Shown here piece by piece: positions 1-8,852 of a stretch of 60,596 nt of DNA. The notes beneath the pieces are model-generated. The model made no database searches, was not told the origin of the DNA, and saw nothing but the letters and a program-made list of their open reading frames with translations. The DNA lies in contig JAFUJK010000083.1 in assembly GCA_017468205.1 (NCBI GenBank), positions 1 to 60,596 on the forward strand. The letters are read 5' to 3'. The stretch is from Clostridia bacterium (GTDB lineage Bacteria > Bacillota > Clostridia > Christensenellales > UBA1242). Made by a program: the position numbers and the translations under genes. Position 1 is the first letter of the stretch. Every line of letters begins with the position of its first letter.

Positions 1-100
1 CGGACGCCACACACGCACAAAACCCAGAAATAAAAAAAACGCGCCCGAGGAGAACCCCGAGCAACCAACCGACTACAAAGAGCCGGAGCGCAGCCAGCAA
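1..100 (-). other. Adenine-depleted segment resembling a DGR variable repeat
   Basis: The + strand of positions 1-100 contains only two T residues (31 and 74), so the coding (minus) strand has two A in 100 nt within an AT-rich genome. The segment lies exactly where the WLRSG...GVRP variable loop of the DUF6273-like domain should be encoded. The spacing matches the paralogous segment at 25,500-25,610: 10 versus 12 codons before the SSG landmark, then 11 codons (plus one base here) before GVR. Loss of A from one strand of a lectin-like C-terminus is the hallmark of adenine-specific mutagenic retrohoming. No template repeat or reverse transcriptase is present in the window, so this remains a hypothesis. 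A contig-end assembly artefact is the main alternative. Confidence 0.4.
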
Positions 101-984
101 TATGATGTTGTACCGCTTCCTTCTATTGTTGTTGTATTAAATCCACGGTCAGCGGCTGTTAAGCCCCATAAACCGTTGTTTACTTGTGCCGTTGTAGACG
201 TAGTTTTTGGAGTTTTATTAAACACTTCTACACTACTTGGTATCCAAAAACTATCATTATATGGTGGATTTGATGTATTCCAGTTACTAGAATGTGTCCA
301 GCCCGTGTATACACCATTATAATCGTCTAGATTGTTATGGTGGTCGTAGTAACTTGTTGAATAAGTATGAACATCATCTGCTTGTGTTGTTTGCCAAGTT
401 GCATCTGCATTTTTTGGTGATTGGATAATACTACTAAAACTTTCTAATTTTCCGTTCAACTTTGTGTAAATATTGTTTGTTACATCGCGGAGTGTTGATT
501 TTGAGTAGTTGCTGTATGTATCATACGATGTGCCATTACCAAAACCTGTATTTTCTGTACCGCTGTTATTATAATATTCAACAACATAGTTTGTATTCAT
601 CCAAACCGTGAGATAACCATTCCATAGATATGTCGCCTGCCATAAAATCGGCTTTGACGTGTCCATTGAGCCAGTTGCGTCTACATAGTATCCCATTGGA
701 AAGATTATTGTGCTATCGCTTCCACTTGTACCACGTGAGGCTATGTTGTGCGCCGTGTATGTGCCTGTGTCGCTTGGATTATCCCAGTAACCAACTGCAT
801 CAAGAAATGCCTCCACAGCCGCAGGGTTTATATTTCCGTTAGTATTGTACAGATTTGATAAACTTGTGGTCGTCGTTGTGCTTGCGTTTGTATTCAAAAT
901 AACGTAAGCCCCCGTCCCCGCTAATAGCGAAAATCCTAGCACAATGCTGGCTATTATCACCGCCAGCCGTACTTTCTTTGTCAT
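1..984 (-). CDS. Secreted DUF6273-like variable-domain protein, partial and interrupted
   Basis: The ORF from the ATG at 984 to a TAG at 73-75 encodes 303 aa. The N-terminus is a signal/anchor segment (residues about 7-30), followed by a Thr/Ser/Asn-rich extracellular part. The C-terminal part shares blocks with the surface protein at 24436-26374: TVWM, a LRD-type helix, FWIPSSVEVF, WGLTAADR and YCWLRSG. In the DUF6273 family WLRSG is followed about 28 residues later by GVRPA. Here the reading frame meets a stop three codons after WLRSG, and GVR reappears in another frame exactly at the window edge. A one-base shift in a T8 run plus the amber codon account for this. The domain family is known; the ligand-binding role is inference. 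An SD-like GGAG lies 16 nt upstream of the ATG, which is far. Confidence 0.6.
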
Positions 985-1084
985 TTTTTATCTTATTTCA
1001 CTCCTTTTTTTTATGTACACTCCTATTTTATCATTTTTCTTACACAATTGTAAACCAAATAAGCCACCTTTTTACAAAAAATGC

Positions 1085-1108
1085 AAAAAAACACCCAAAA
1101 AGGGTGCT
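1085..1108 (-). terminator. Rho-independent terminator
   Basis: A CACCC/GGGTG stem with an all-T loop, followed on the minus strand by a run of seven T. It lies directly downstream of the 61-aa gene that ends at 1110. Confidence 0.7.
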
Positions 1109-1109
1109 T

Positions 1110-1295
1110 TTAATTATCAATTTGTTGTTCGGTGGTTGTTGTGGTGGTCTGTGTAAATTGCGATTGAGTAGAATCGTCCCCATGCATAGGAAAGACGACA
1201 GCCATAGCGGTTATTACCATAGCAAAACCACATATAGCGGTAACAAACCTACTCCAAAAGCGCTTGTTACGCATACAAATAATTTCAAAAGCCAT
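1110..1295 (-). CDS. Small single-pass membrane protein, unknown function
   Basis: A 61-aa protein. A strong SD (six G followed by AA) sits 6 nt upstream of the ATG at 1295. A basic stretch (RNKRFWSR) precedes one hydrophobic segment (about residues 17-35), and the tail is Thr/Gln-rich and polar. The clear ribosome site and the terminator at 1085-1108 support a real gene. It is transcribed alone between pfkA and the variable surface protein. It is not recognised as a known family; the topology suggests a cytoplasmic N-terminus and a short external tail. Confidence 0.6.
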   Translation of the reverse strand: MAFEIICMRNKRFWSRFVTAICGFAMVITAMAVVFPMHGDDSTQSQFTQTTTTTTEQQIDN

Positions 1296-1428
1296 TGCAA
1301 ATTCCCCCCTAACAGCATATAAATTTTAACAAATAATTTTGTAAAAACAAAACAAATTAGGGCATTTTTTGCAATTTTTTTATTTTTTTTAACATAAAGC
1401 AACAAATTTTGATATTTTTTATACTTTT

Positions 1429-2403
1429 TTACTTCTTATTTCTAGGATTATTCAGCAATTTGAACGAATCATACAAATCTTGACGGAAATTTGAGTGCAT
1501 TTTCACTGCTTTATCAATTGGTGTAGCGATTATCTTATCATCGCGCAAACCGATAGCGAAATTAAACTTATTTTTATCAATCAATTCTATCGCAGAAACG
1601 CCGTAGCGAATAGCAAGCATTCTATCCTTGACGGTTGGGCTTCCGCCTCGTTGCATATAACCGAGCGCAACCGCTCTACATTCGTGATTAAAATCGCGTT
1701 GAATTTCACGAGAAAGTTGAAAAATGTCATATTGTTTTTCAGCGACAACAATCGTTGGACTTCTATTTCCATAATTAAGTTGGTCTTGAATAAACCTATA
1801 TATATGTGCCTTATCTAGCGGGTCTTCGGGAACAGCCACAATATCAGCCTCACTAGCCATAGCGCTATATAAAGCTATGTTACCTCCGTGTCTTCCCATA
1901 CATTCAATCAAACAAATTCGTTCATTAGCCTGCATAGTTTGGCGGATATTATCAATCATATTTGTAGCATTGTTTACAGCGCTATCAAAACCAATTGAGT
2001 CCGAAGTAGAATGCACATCATTATCAATCGTTGCTGGAATTGCTATTACATTCACACCTAAATCCACAAGCGATTTTGCGCCCAAGTAACTTCCGTTACC
2101 GCCGATAACAACAAGCGCCTTTACTCCCAATTTATTAAGATTTTGCACAGCGATTTTCTTATATTCAATATCTAAAAACTGCTCACAGCGGGCAGAATAA
2201 ATCATACTGCCACCGAGATTGAAAATATTTTTGACGTCATCTTTCGTTATTGTAAAATAGTCGTTATCAATTATACCCTTATAAGCGCGACGAAATGCGA
2301 CACACTCGTAGCCATAGTTATAAGACATTTCCACAACCGATTTCAAGCAAGCATTCATACCCGGGGCATCGCCACCGCTTGTAATTACTGCTATTTTTTC
2401 CAT
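1429..2403 (-). CDS. pfkA: 6-phosphofructokinase-like protein with altered Mg-ATP motif
   Basis: A 324-aa protein of the ATP-PFK family, which phosphorylates fructose 6-phosphate in glycolysis. Visible family blocks are the N-terminal TSGGDAPGMN, GGSMIYSAR, TIDND with the catalytic Asp, SIGFDSA, MGRHGG and AVPED. Two oddities are seen. The canonical GGDGS loop, whose Asp helps bind Mg-ATP, reads GGNGS. The usual PGTIDND reads PATIDND. SD AAGGAG lies upstream of the ATG at 2403. It is the last gene of the whiA-dnaE-pfkA run, separated from dnaE by a palindromic repeat. It could be a catalytically altered paralogue; whether another Pfk exists in the genome is unknown. Confidence 0.88.
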   Translation of the reverse strand: MEKIAVITSGGDAPGMNACLKSVVEMSYNYGYECVAFRRAYKGIIDNDYFTITKDDVKNIFNLGGSMIYSARCEQFLDIEYKKIAVQNLNKLGVKALVVIGGNGSYLGAKSLVDLGVNVIAIPATIDNDVHSTSDSIGFDSAVNNATNMIDNIRQTMQANERICLIECMGRHGGNIALYSAMASEADIVAVPEDPLDKAHIYRFIQDQLNYGNRSPTIVVAEKQYDIFQLSREIQRDFNHECRAVALGYMQRGGSPTVKDRMLAIRYGVSAIELIDKNKFNFAIGLRDDKIIATPIDKAVKMHSNFRQDLYDSFKLLNNPRNKK

Positions 2404-2493
2404 ATATTACTCCTTTTTTTGTTAGGTTTTTAAAAGGCGAGATTACCACGTTGCCCTCACGGGCGCCTCGCAATGACAAGTAATTATATTTGC

Positions 2494-2590
2494 TGAGATT
2501 TCTCCACTCGTTGCACTCGGTCGAAATGACACGCTATTATTCACGCGCAGGCTGTCATTTCGAGTAAGCGTAACGCATCGAGAAATCTCA
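2494..2590. repeat. Dispersed palindromic repeat, copy 1
   Basis: A 97-bp imperfect inverted repeat. The outer arms begin TGAGATTTCTC and end GAGAAATCTCA. Inner arms TCGAAATGACA / TGTCATTTCGA flank a variable centre. A degenerate half-unit (GAGATT...CAATGACA) lies just before it at about 2440-2480. The same element type recurs at 24332-24404 and, as a half, near 26418-26460. It occupies the dnaE-pfkA gap. This resembles widely scattered MITE-like intergenic palindromes; no coding capacity. Confidence 0.7.
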
Positions 2591-2621
2591 ACATTCAAAG
2601 CTCTTTTTCCTTTAATATTTT

Positions 2622-5600
2622 TTAGGCGACAACCATATTTTCAGGTTCGATAAAGCCAAAAAGTTCATTTTGCATTGCTGTACTACAATCGACCTTAAAT
2701 GGAAGCATAAAAGCCTTGCCCTGTTTGCAACACTTGACAACGACCTGATGTTCCCCTGGATAACGGGACAAAATGCTTATCACATTTTCCTTAACATTAG
2801 TATCGGTCAAATCGAATTTTAAATACAATTTCAGCACTTTTTTAGGTTCTTCAATAATTTTTGGTGCATCATCTTTTGGGGCAGACTTTTTATCATCCCA
2901 AAGAATGACATCTTCAGGCAAAACTATTGGTCTATCGCCCTCGCGAATGCTCAATTTGCCGACAAAGGTCATCATTGAATCGACATGTAGAATATGTTTA
3001 AATTTCTCATACACTTTAGGGAAAACGAGGACTTCAAAGGTGCCGAACAAGTCTTCAACGGTTACAACAGCCATTTCCTTGTTGCCGACCTTTGTGTTCA
3101 TACGTTTTACGCCTGTGAGTATACCACCGCATTTGACTTGCTGACCGTCCTCAACTCCCTCGTAGACTGAAATTTCCTCATCACCATCGTCACTTTGCAC
3201 GGTAACAGGAATAAGCAAATTACTAGTTAAATTGTATTCCTTATACTTATCGCGATATTGGTCAAGAATATGCCCACTGACATACACTCCCATAACTTCT
3301 TTTTCAAATTTCAAACGTTGTTGTGTATCATATTCAGGGATATATGGATACTGAACAACATTGAATGTTTTGTCCTCTTTTAGGACATTGTCAAACAATG
3401 TAAGTTGCCCTTGACTTTGCGAGCGCCTATCGCTTGAAACGCGCTCAACAATTTGCTCGTAAACGGCCATCATTTGGCTACGAGGCACTCCAAAGCAATC
3501 GAATGCGCCTGACAAAATCATTGCTTCAAGGAAACGCTTATTGTGAGCTTGTCCGTCCATACGAGAAATAAAGTCTTGCAAACTTTTGAACTCGCCGTTT
3601 CTTTCGCGCTCGCGAACCAACTCTTCAACAAGAGCAACGCCTACATTTTTAAGTCCGCCGAGACCGTAGCGAACGACTTTATCGTCCTCAACACTGAAAT
3701 AAGCCTGACTTTTGTTGACATCTGGCGGTAAAATCTTGATATCGTGCTGGCGCGCGAGTTCCATATAGTGAGTAAGTTCATCACTTTTTGTGATGCGGTT
3801 ATTCATAATAGCGGAATAAAATTCGGTTATGTGATAAACTTTCATATAAGCGGTTTGATAAGTAATGAAAGCATATGCAGCGGCGTGCGCCTTGTTGAAT
3901 GCATAACTACCAAATTTTTCCATTTGGCTCCACAATTTTTCCGCATCGTCGAGTTTCATTCCACGTTTCAGAACTCCGTCAATGCTTTTCAGCCCTTCTG
4001 GGTCGACCCAACCATTGATAAATCTTTCCTTTTCGATTGGAAGTTTATCGGCGAGTTTCTTACCCATAATCTTACGAACACCATCAGCCTGACCCATTGT
4101 ATAGCCCGCAAGAACCTGACAAAGTTTCATAACCTGCTCTTGGTAAACCATAACACCATATGTTACGCCAAGCACGTCCTTCATTTTTGGGTCTGGATAG
4201 ATAACGGACTCTGGATTTTTACGATTTTTGATATATGTAGGTATTTCGTCCATAGGACCCGGACGATACATTGCAAGGATAACGATAATTTCCTCGATGT
4301 TGACTGGTTTCATATCCTTTGCGAAGTTGGAGATTCCGCCACTTTCAAGTTGGAAAACACCGTCATTATCGCCTGAACCAATCAACTTGTAAACATTTGG
4401 GTCTGCGTACGAGAAGTCGCGTGAATAGAAATCTATTTCCTCGCCTGTTCTCTTTTTAACCGTTTTTAGCATCAAGTCAAGGTCGGTCAAGGTAATCAGC
4501 CCCAAGAAGTCCATTTTCAAAAGTCCGAGATGCTCGGTTTCGTTTTTGTCAAATTGTGTTGTTACCATATCGCCGTTTTTAGCCATTGGAACGTGGTCGG
4601 AAATATCATCACAGCATATAACGACACCCGCAGCGTGGATACTTGTATTTCGAGGCATATTTTCGAGTTTAATCGCGGTATCAACAATTTTCTGAACAAG
4701 CAAATCACTCTCGTACATTGCTTTTAGTTCAGGAACGACATACTGCGCATCTTCGGGTTTTTTGCTAACGCCATACAACTTTTCAATTGCAGGAGATTTT
4801 GGCATTTTTGTTGGAAACAATTTTGTCATTTTGTCGACTTCGGAATAAGGCATTTTAAGCACGCGTGCGACATCTTTAATTGCCGCTTTTGCCGCCATTG
4901 TACCAAAAGTAATTATCTGACTTACATTTGGCTCGCCATATTTTTCGATTACGTACTGGATTGCATCTTCACGTTTTACAGGGCAGAAGTCGATGTCGAA
5001 GTCGGGCGGGCTGACGCGCTCTGGGTTTAGGAAACGCTCGAACCAAAGGTCATATTTAAGCGGGTCGATAAGTGTAATTCCGATGGCATAAGCCAAGATA
5101 CTCGCGGCACCACTACCACGCCCTGGCCCTACTGGGACGTCGTGGTCGCGCGACCAGTTGATAAAGTCCCAAACGACAAGATAGTAGTCGACATATCCAC
5201 TTTTAATAAGTGTGTTCATTTCGAACTCGGCGCGCTCTTGAATTTCGGGAGTTATTTCGCCATAACGTTTGATTAATCCTTCATTAACAATTTTCCAGAG
5301 ATAATCGACATTGTTCATACCATTTGGGGCAGTAAACTTTGGATAGAACTGGCTTTTAAAGTCAAAATCGTAGTTACACTTTTCAGCAATTTCGAGAGTA
5401 TTATCAATACATTCGGGGTGAGCGGCGAAAATTGCACGCATTTCTTCCTCTGTTTTGAGGTAAAACTGGTCGCCGTCCATACGCATACGGTCAGGGTCGT
5501 CGATTGTTTTTCCAGTCTGAATACAGAGCATAATGTCCTGCATTTCCGAGTCCTCTTTGTTTAGGTAATGGACGTCGTTTGTTGCAATCGTTTTTACCCC

Positions 5601-6182
5601 CAATGCGTCTGCAAGTTTAAACAAATCGGGTAAAATTTGGCGTTGTTCTTGAATTCCGTGGTCCTGAACTTCGATATAAAAATCCCCTTCGGCAAACATA
5701 TCTCTGAGTCGTGAGCCAAACTTTACAGCATCATCAAAGCGACCTTGCAAAAGCAGTCTAGGGATATCGCCAGCGAGGCACGCGGAACTACAAATCAGCC
5801 CCCCGCTATATTTTTCGAGTGTGTTATAGTCGATTCGAGGTTTGTAATAAAATCCCTTTGTCCACGCGATGCTGTTAAGCTTACACAAATTGTGATAGCC
5901 TTCCTCATTTTTCGCCAAAATTATCAAGTGTGCAGGGTTTGGCTTTCCCTGTTTATAATATAGGTCATCAACAACGTAAAACTCGGTACCGATGATTGGC
6001 TTAATTCCGTTTGCCACACAAGCCTCGTAAAATTTTACAGCGCCGTACATATTTCCGTGGTCAGTTATTGCACATGCGGGCGCACCGCGTTCCTTCAATA
6101 TTTTTGTCAATTTTTTAATTCGAGCCGCACCATCGAGCAGACTATATTCAGTATGCAAGTGCAAGTGTACAAACTTTTCCAT
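2622..6182 (-). CDS. dnaE: DNA polymerase III alpha subunit (DnaE type)
   Basis: A 1186-aa replicative or lesion-tolerant polymerase. The N-terminal PHP domain carries HLHLHTEYS, TDHGNMYG and ATNDVHYL, so its metal-site motifs look intact. Palm motifs follow: GPGRGSGAAS, PDFDIDF (two catalytic Asp near residue 394) and KMDFLG (third Asp near 556). Further on are the RPGPMDEIP and AFNKAHAAAYA blocks, a helix-hairpin-helix region near 860 and an OB fold near 1005-1085. No exonuclease domain is fused, so this is DnaE rather than PolC. The ATG overlaps the whiA stop (TAATG), which implies translational coupling. Confidence 0.95.
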   Translation of the reverse strand: MEKFVHLHLHTEYSLLDGAARIKKLTKILKERGAPACAITDHGNMYGAVKFYEACVANGIKPIIGTEFYVVDDLYYKQGKPNPAHLIILAKNEEGYHNLCKLNSIAWTKGFYYKPRIDYNTLEKYSGGLICSSACLAGDIPRLLLQGRFDDAVKFGSRLRDMFAEGDFYIEVQDHGIQEQRQILPDLFKLADALGVKTIATNDVHYLNKEDSEMQDIMLCIQTGKTIDDPDRMRMDGDQFYLKTEEEMRAIFAAHPECIDNTLEIAEKCNYDFDFKSQFYPKFTAPNGMNNVDYLWKIVNEGLIKRYGEITPEIQERAEFEMNTLIKSGYVDYYLVVWDFINWSRDHDVPVGPGRGSGAASILAYAIGITLIDPLKYDLWFERFLNPERVSPPDFDIDFCPVKREDAIQYVIEKYGEPNVSQIITFGTMAAKAAIKDVARVLKMPYSEVDKMTKLFPTKMPKSPAIEKLYGVSKKPEDAQYVVPELKAMYESDLLVQKIVDTAIKLENMPRNTSIHAAGVVICCDDISDHVPMAKNGDMVTTQFDKNETEHLGLLKMDFLGLITLTDLDLMLKTVKKRTGEEIDFYSRDFSYADPNVYKLIGSGDNDGVFQLESGGISNFAKDMKPVNIEEIIVILAMYRPGPMDEIPTYIKNRKNPESVIYPDPKMKDVLGVTYGVMVYQEQVMKLCQVLAGYTMGQADGVRKIMGKKLADKLPIEKERFINGWVDPEGLKSIDGVLKRGMKLDDAEKLWSQMEKFGSYAFNKAHAAAYAFITYQTAYMKVYHITEFYSAIMNNRITKSDELTHYMELARQHDIKILPPDVNKSQAYFSVEDDKVVRYGLGGLKNVGVALVEELVRERERNGEFKSLQDFISRMDGQAHNKRFLEAMILSGAFDCFGVPRSQMMAVYEQIVERVSSDRRSQSQGQLTLFDNVLKEDKTFNVVQYPYIPEYDTQQRLKFEKEVMGVYVSGHILDQYRDKYKEYNLTSNLLIPVTVQSDDGDEEISVYEGVEDGQQVKCGGILTGVKRMNTKVGNKEMAVVTVEDLFGTFEVLVFPKVYEKFKHILHVDSMMTFVGKLSIREGDRPIVLPEDVILWDDKKSAPKDDAPKIIEEPKKVLKLYLKFDLTDTNVKENVISILSRYPGEHQVVVKCCKQGKAFMLPFKVDCSTAMQNELFGFIEPENMVVA

Positions 6183-7171
6183 TATTCTTCAATACCTTCT
6201 ACTTCGTTATTTTTTAATTCTTCTGCCATTTTAACAATTTTTCTTAATCTATGATTAACTCCGCTTTTTGTAAGTGGTGGCGACATAAGTTTAGCGAGAT
6301 TTTCGAGGGTTTCATTGGGGTTTGCAAGGCGCAACACGCACAAATCATAGAGAGTATCAGGCAAATTCTCCAAGCCCATTTTCTCCTCTAAATATTCGAT
6401 TGCGGAAATTTGTTTAAGGCTAGCATCAACCATTTTTCCCAAATTGCTATTCATACAATTAAGTTGGCGATTGAGTTGATTTCGCACTTCGCGCACAGCG
6501 AACTCGTTTTGCAATGTAAGCACAGCATTATTAGCACCAACGAGAGCAAGGACATCGCTCACAATTTCCGCTTCTTTTATGTAAACAACTGTCAATTTTT
6601 TGCGTTGCATTATCTTGCTGTAAATATCGTATTGCGACAAAATATGAGAAAAATCTCCCGCCATATTACGATTTAGAAACGCAAATTCGAGATGATAGCC
6701 ACCTGTATGTTTTTTAAGGTCGTTGATGTCCTTAATCACGATATTTGCACTAGCGCAACCCATAAAAACACCCTTAATAAACTGGCGCTGACAGCAATCA
6801 TTTTCAATTAGATGCCTTGAAATACTGCTGGCTATTTCGAGTTGTCCTGCATAATTTTCGCGCAAAATATAGCAATCTTTTAAAATCTGCTCACTTAGGT
6901 CTTGCGGAAAAATAACACTAAATTTTATAGCATGATTAGGGCGTTCCTGTCTATCTAATTTCAATCTATTTTCTTGGTTATAAAGCATTTTTACAAGACC
7001 GCAAACGCGCTTATAGAGAATATCAAGTTCAGTTACAAGAGTGATTGAAAAATCTTCGGCAATACGTCCGCAAGTACGAACAATACCTCCTAGTTCAGCG
7101 CGCGCGCAACATTCTTGCGTTGGCAACTCGCTTGTTGCTACTTCTGTTTTTGCTTCGTATGAAAATGACAT
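6182..7171 (-). CDS. whiA: WhiA-family DNA-binding protein
   Basis: A 329-aa protein. It has an N-terminal LAGLIDADG-homing-endonuclease-like fold and a C-terminal helix-turn-helix (region with LAKLMSPPLTKSGVNHRLRK) typical of WhiA. The family affects cell division and, in actinomycetes, sporulation. SD AAAGGAG precedes the ATG at 7171, and a TATAAT lies in the short gap to the PHP gene. In Firmicutes whiA usually follows rapZ and yvcK. Here the gene before it is the PHP phosphoesterase and neither rapZ nor yvcK is present, which is unusual. It is coupled to dnaE downstream. Confidence 0.92.
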   Translation of the reverse strand: MSFSYEAKTEVATSELPTQECCARAELGGIVRTCGRIAEDFSITLVTELDILYKRVCGLVKMLYNQENRLKLDRQERPNHAIKFSVIFPQDLSEQILKDCYILRENYAGQLEIASSISRHLIENDCCQRQFIKGVFMGCASANIVIKDINDLKKHTGGYHLEFAFLNRNMAGDFSHILSQYDIYSKIMQRKKLTVVYIKEAEIVSDVLALVGANNAVLTLQNEFAVREVRNQLNRQLNCMNSNLGKMVDASLKQISAIEYLEEKMGLENLPDTLYDLCVLRLANPNETLENLAKLMSPPLTKSGVNHRLRKIVKMAEELKNNEVEGIEE

Positions 7172-7222
7172 CGCAATTCTCCTTTCTATATATTATATAA
7201 CACAAATTGAATTTTGAAAAGC

Positions 7223-7954
7223 CTATTTCACTATTTTTATATTAACAATTTTTTCAAGAGGCAAATCATACTTTTCTATGAACTCTTGTTGCAAGGACAT
7301 ATCCCCTACATTTTGTGAATGATGCGCATCGCTACTTAACACCAAGTCGACACCACTTTGTTTAATTGCCTCGACTTCTTCCGCGTTGAAATCAATTCTT
7401 TTGCCATTCAATTCAAACCAAACGCCCTTTTCAGCACAAGCGCGTGCAAGCCTGCCGACATCGCAAGCGGTGGCATAGTTTGGATGCACTACAATTTTTA
7501 CTGGATATTTTTCGAGTGCTTTTAGATAACTATCTGTAATTTTTTGTTTGTGCTTTACAGTATCCCACAACAAATTACGAGCATTAAACAAAAAACTGCC
7601 TCTTACTTTTTTGCCAAAAGTAAATTTATGCACGCCAAAAATTATGTAATCAAGCGAATCAATATCGCTTTGTTGAATATCCAACTCGCCGTCATAATTA
7701 AGAAGATTTGCTTCAATTCCTAACAGAATTTTAATATTGGGGTACTTGGCTTGCACACGTTCAATTTCTGCACGCAATTTAGGAATATCACTACGTTTAA
7801 TCCCCCCCATACAATGGTTAAAACCGTGGTCAGTAATACCTATAACTTCGAGCCCCTTACTAACCGCTTCTCTTACATTATCCTCCACACTATCGTGCCC
7901 ATCACTATAAAAAGTGTGTGTATGATAGTCTGCTGTAACTTTAAAATTTTTCAC
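7223..7954 (-). CDS. PHP-domain phosphoesterase
   Basis: A 243-aa protein of the YcdX/PHP hydrolase type. Metal-binding motifs seen are DYHTHTFYSDGHD (residues about 8-20), GITDHG, HPNYA and SDAHHS. The start is a GTG with SD AAGGAAAG upstream. It overlaps the 3' end of murB by 14 nt, so the two are probably co-translated. The substrate is unknown; histidinol-phosphate and other phosphomonoesters are possible for the family. A PHP gene between murB and whiA/dnaE is a familiar clostridial arrangement. Confidence 0.85.
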   Translation of the reverse strand: MKNFKVTADYHTHTFYSDGHDSVEDNVREAVSKGLEVIGITDHGFNHCMGGIKRSDIPKLRAEIERVQAKYPNIKILLGIEANLLNYDGELDIQQSDIDSLDYIIFGVHKFTFGKKVRGSFLFNARNLLWDTVKHKQKITDSYLKALEKYPVKIVVHPNYATACDVGRLARACAEKGVWFELNGKRIDFNAEEVEAIKQSGVDLVLSSDAHHSQNVGDMSLQQEFIEKYDLPLEKIVNIKIVK

Positions 7955-8852
7955 AATTCTTTCCTTTTAAATGTATAATTTCACACTGCATTGTCGCATT
8001 AAATTTTTCGTGAACTCTACTTTTTACTTTTTCTATAAGCGCAAGTACCTGCCCACAAGTTGCCTTACCTAGGTTTACTATATATCCAGAATGCACAGGA
8101 GAAACCATAGCGTCACCAACTCGCTCACCTTTTAACCCACATTCTTCAATAAGTTTAGCTGGGATTAAATCATTTTCGCGCCGAAAAACACTTCCAGCGC
8201 TGGGATAACCAACATTTTGAGTTAGCGTTCGCTTACAAATAAATTGTCTTGTATTTAGTGCAATTTGTTCTTTTGCCTCTTTTTTTAGTTTAAATACAAC
8301 TTCCATTATAGCATAATTTTTTTTGTTTGTAAAAACACTATGACGATAATTGAAAAAAAGTTTTGAATTTTCCAGAACTTGCGGAACACCATTATTTAAA
8401 ATTGTAACACTTTCGACAATTTTTGCCATTTCACCGCCAAATGCTCCTGCATTCATAACAACAGCCCCGCCTACTGTACCTGGTATATTTATCGCCCATT
8501 CTAGTCCTGTCAAACCATTATCCGCACAAAATCGAACAAGATTTGCAAGCATAACTCCACAACTTGCGCGCACCCGACAAGGCGAATTTTTTGAAATATT
8601 ATTCAACTTTTTAGTACAAATAATTACTCCATCAAATCCACCATCATCAGCCAAAATATTTGAACCTGCACCTAAAATATAGTATTCAACGCATTTTTCT
8701 TTACACATGTGTAAAAGCGCTTTATATTCAGTAAAATTTTGAGGATAAACAACAAATTTTGCTAGCCCGCCTATTTTAAAAGTCGTCAAACTTTTTAGAG
8801 AAATATCACTTAAAACCGACGCACAAACACTTCTTAAATCTTCAATATTCAT
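7941..8852 (-). CDS. murB: UDP-N-acetylenolpyruvoylglucosamine reductase
   Basis: A 303-aa FAD enzyme of peptidoglycan precursor synthesis; it reduces UDP-GlcNAc-enolpyruvate to UDP-MurNAc with NADPH. The FAD-binding part shows TTFKIGG, LGAGSN and INIPGTVGGAVVMNAGA. The C-terminal part shows FNYRHSVF and PSAGSVFRR with the catalytic Ser, as in the short (type II) MurB class. Length is normal for that class. The ATGA overlap with the preceding solute-binding-protein gene indicates translational coupling. Confidence 0.95.
   Translation of the reverse strand: MNIEDLRSVCASVLSDISLKSLTTFKIGGLAKFVVYPQNFTEYKALLHMCKEKCVEYYILGAGSNILADDGGFDGVIICTKKLNNISKNSPCRVRASCGVMLANLVRFCADNGLTGLEWAINIPGTVGGAVVMNAGAFGGEMAKIVESVTILNNGVPQVLENSKLFFNYRHSVFTNKKNYAIMEVVFKLKKEAKEQIALNTRQFICKRTLTQNVGYPSAGSVFRRENDLIPAKLIEECGLKGERVGDAMVSPVHSGYIVNLGKATCGQVLALIEKVKSRVHEKFNATMQCEIIHLKGKNCEKF

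Noticed and set aside
3744-4376. 210-codon + strand frame opposite dnaE
   Set aside because: Antisense shadow; no SD and no recognisable protein features.
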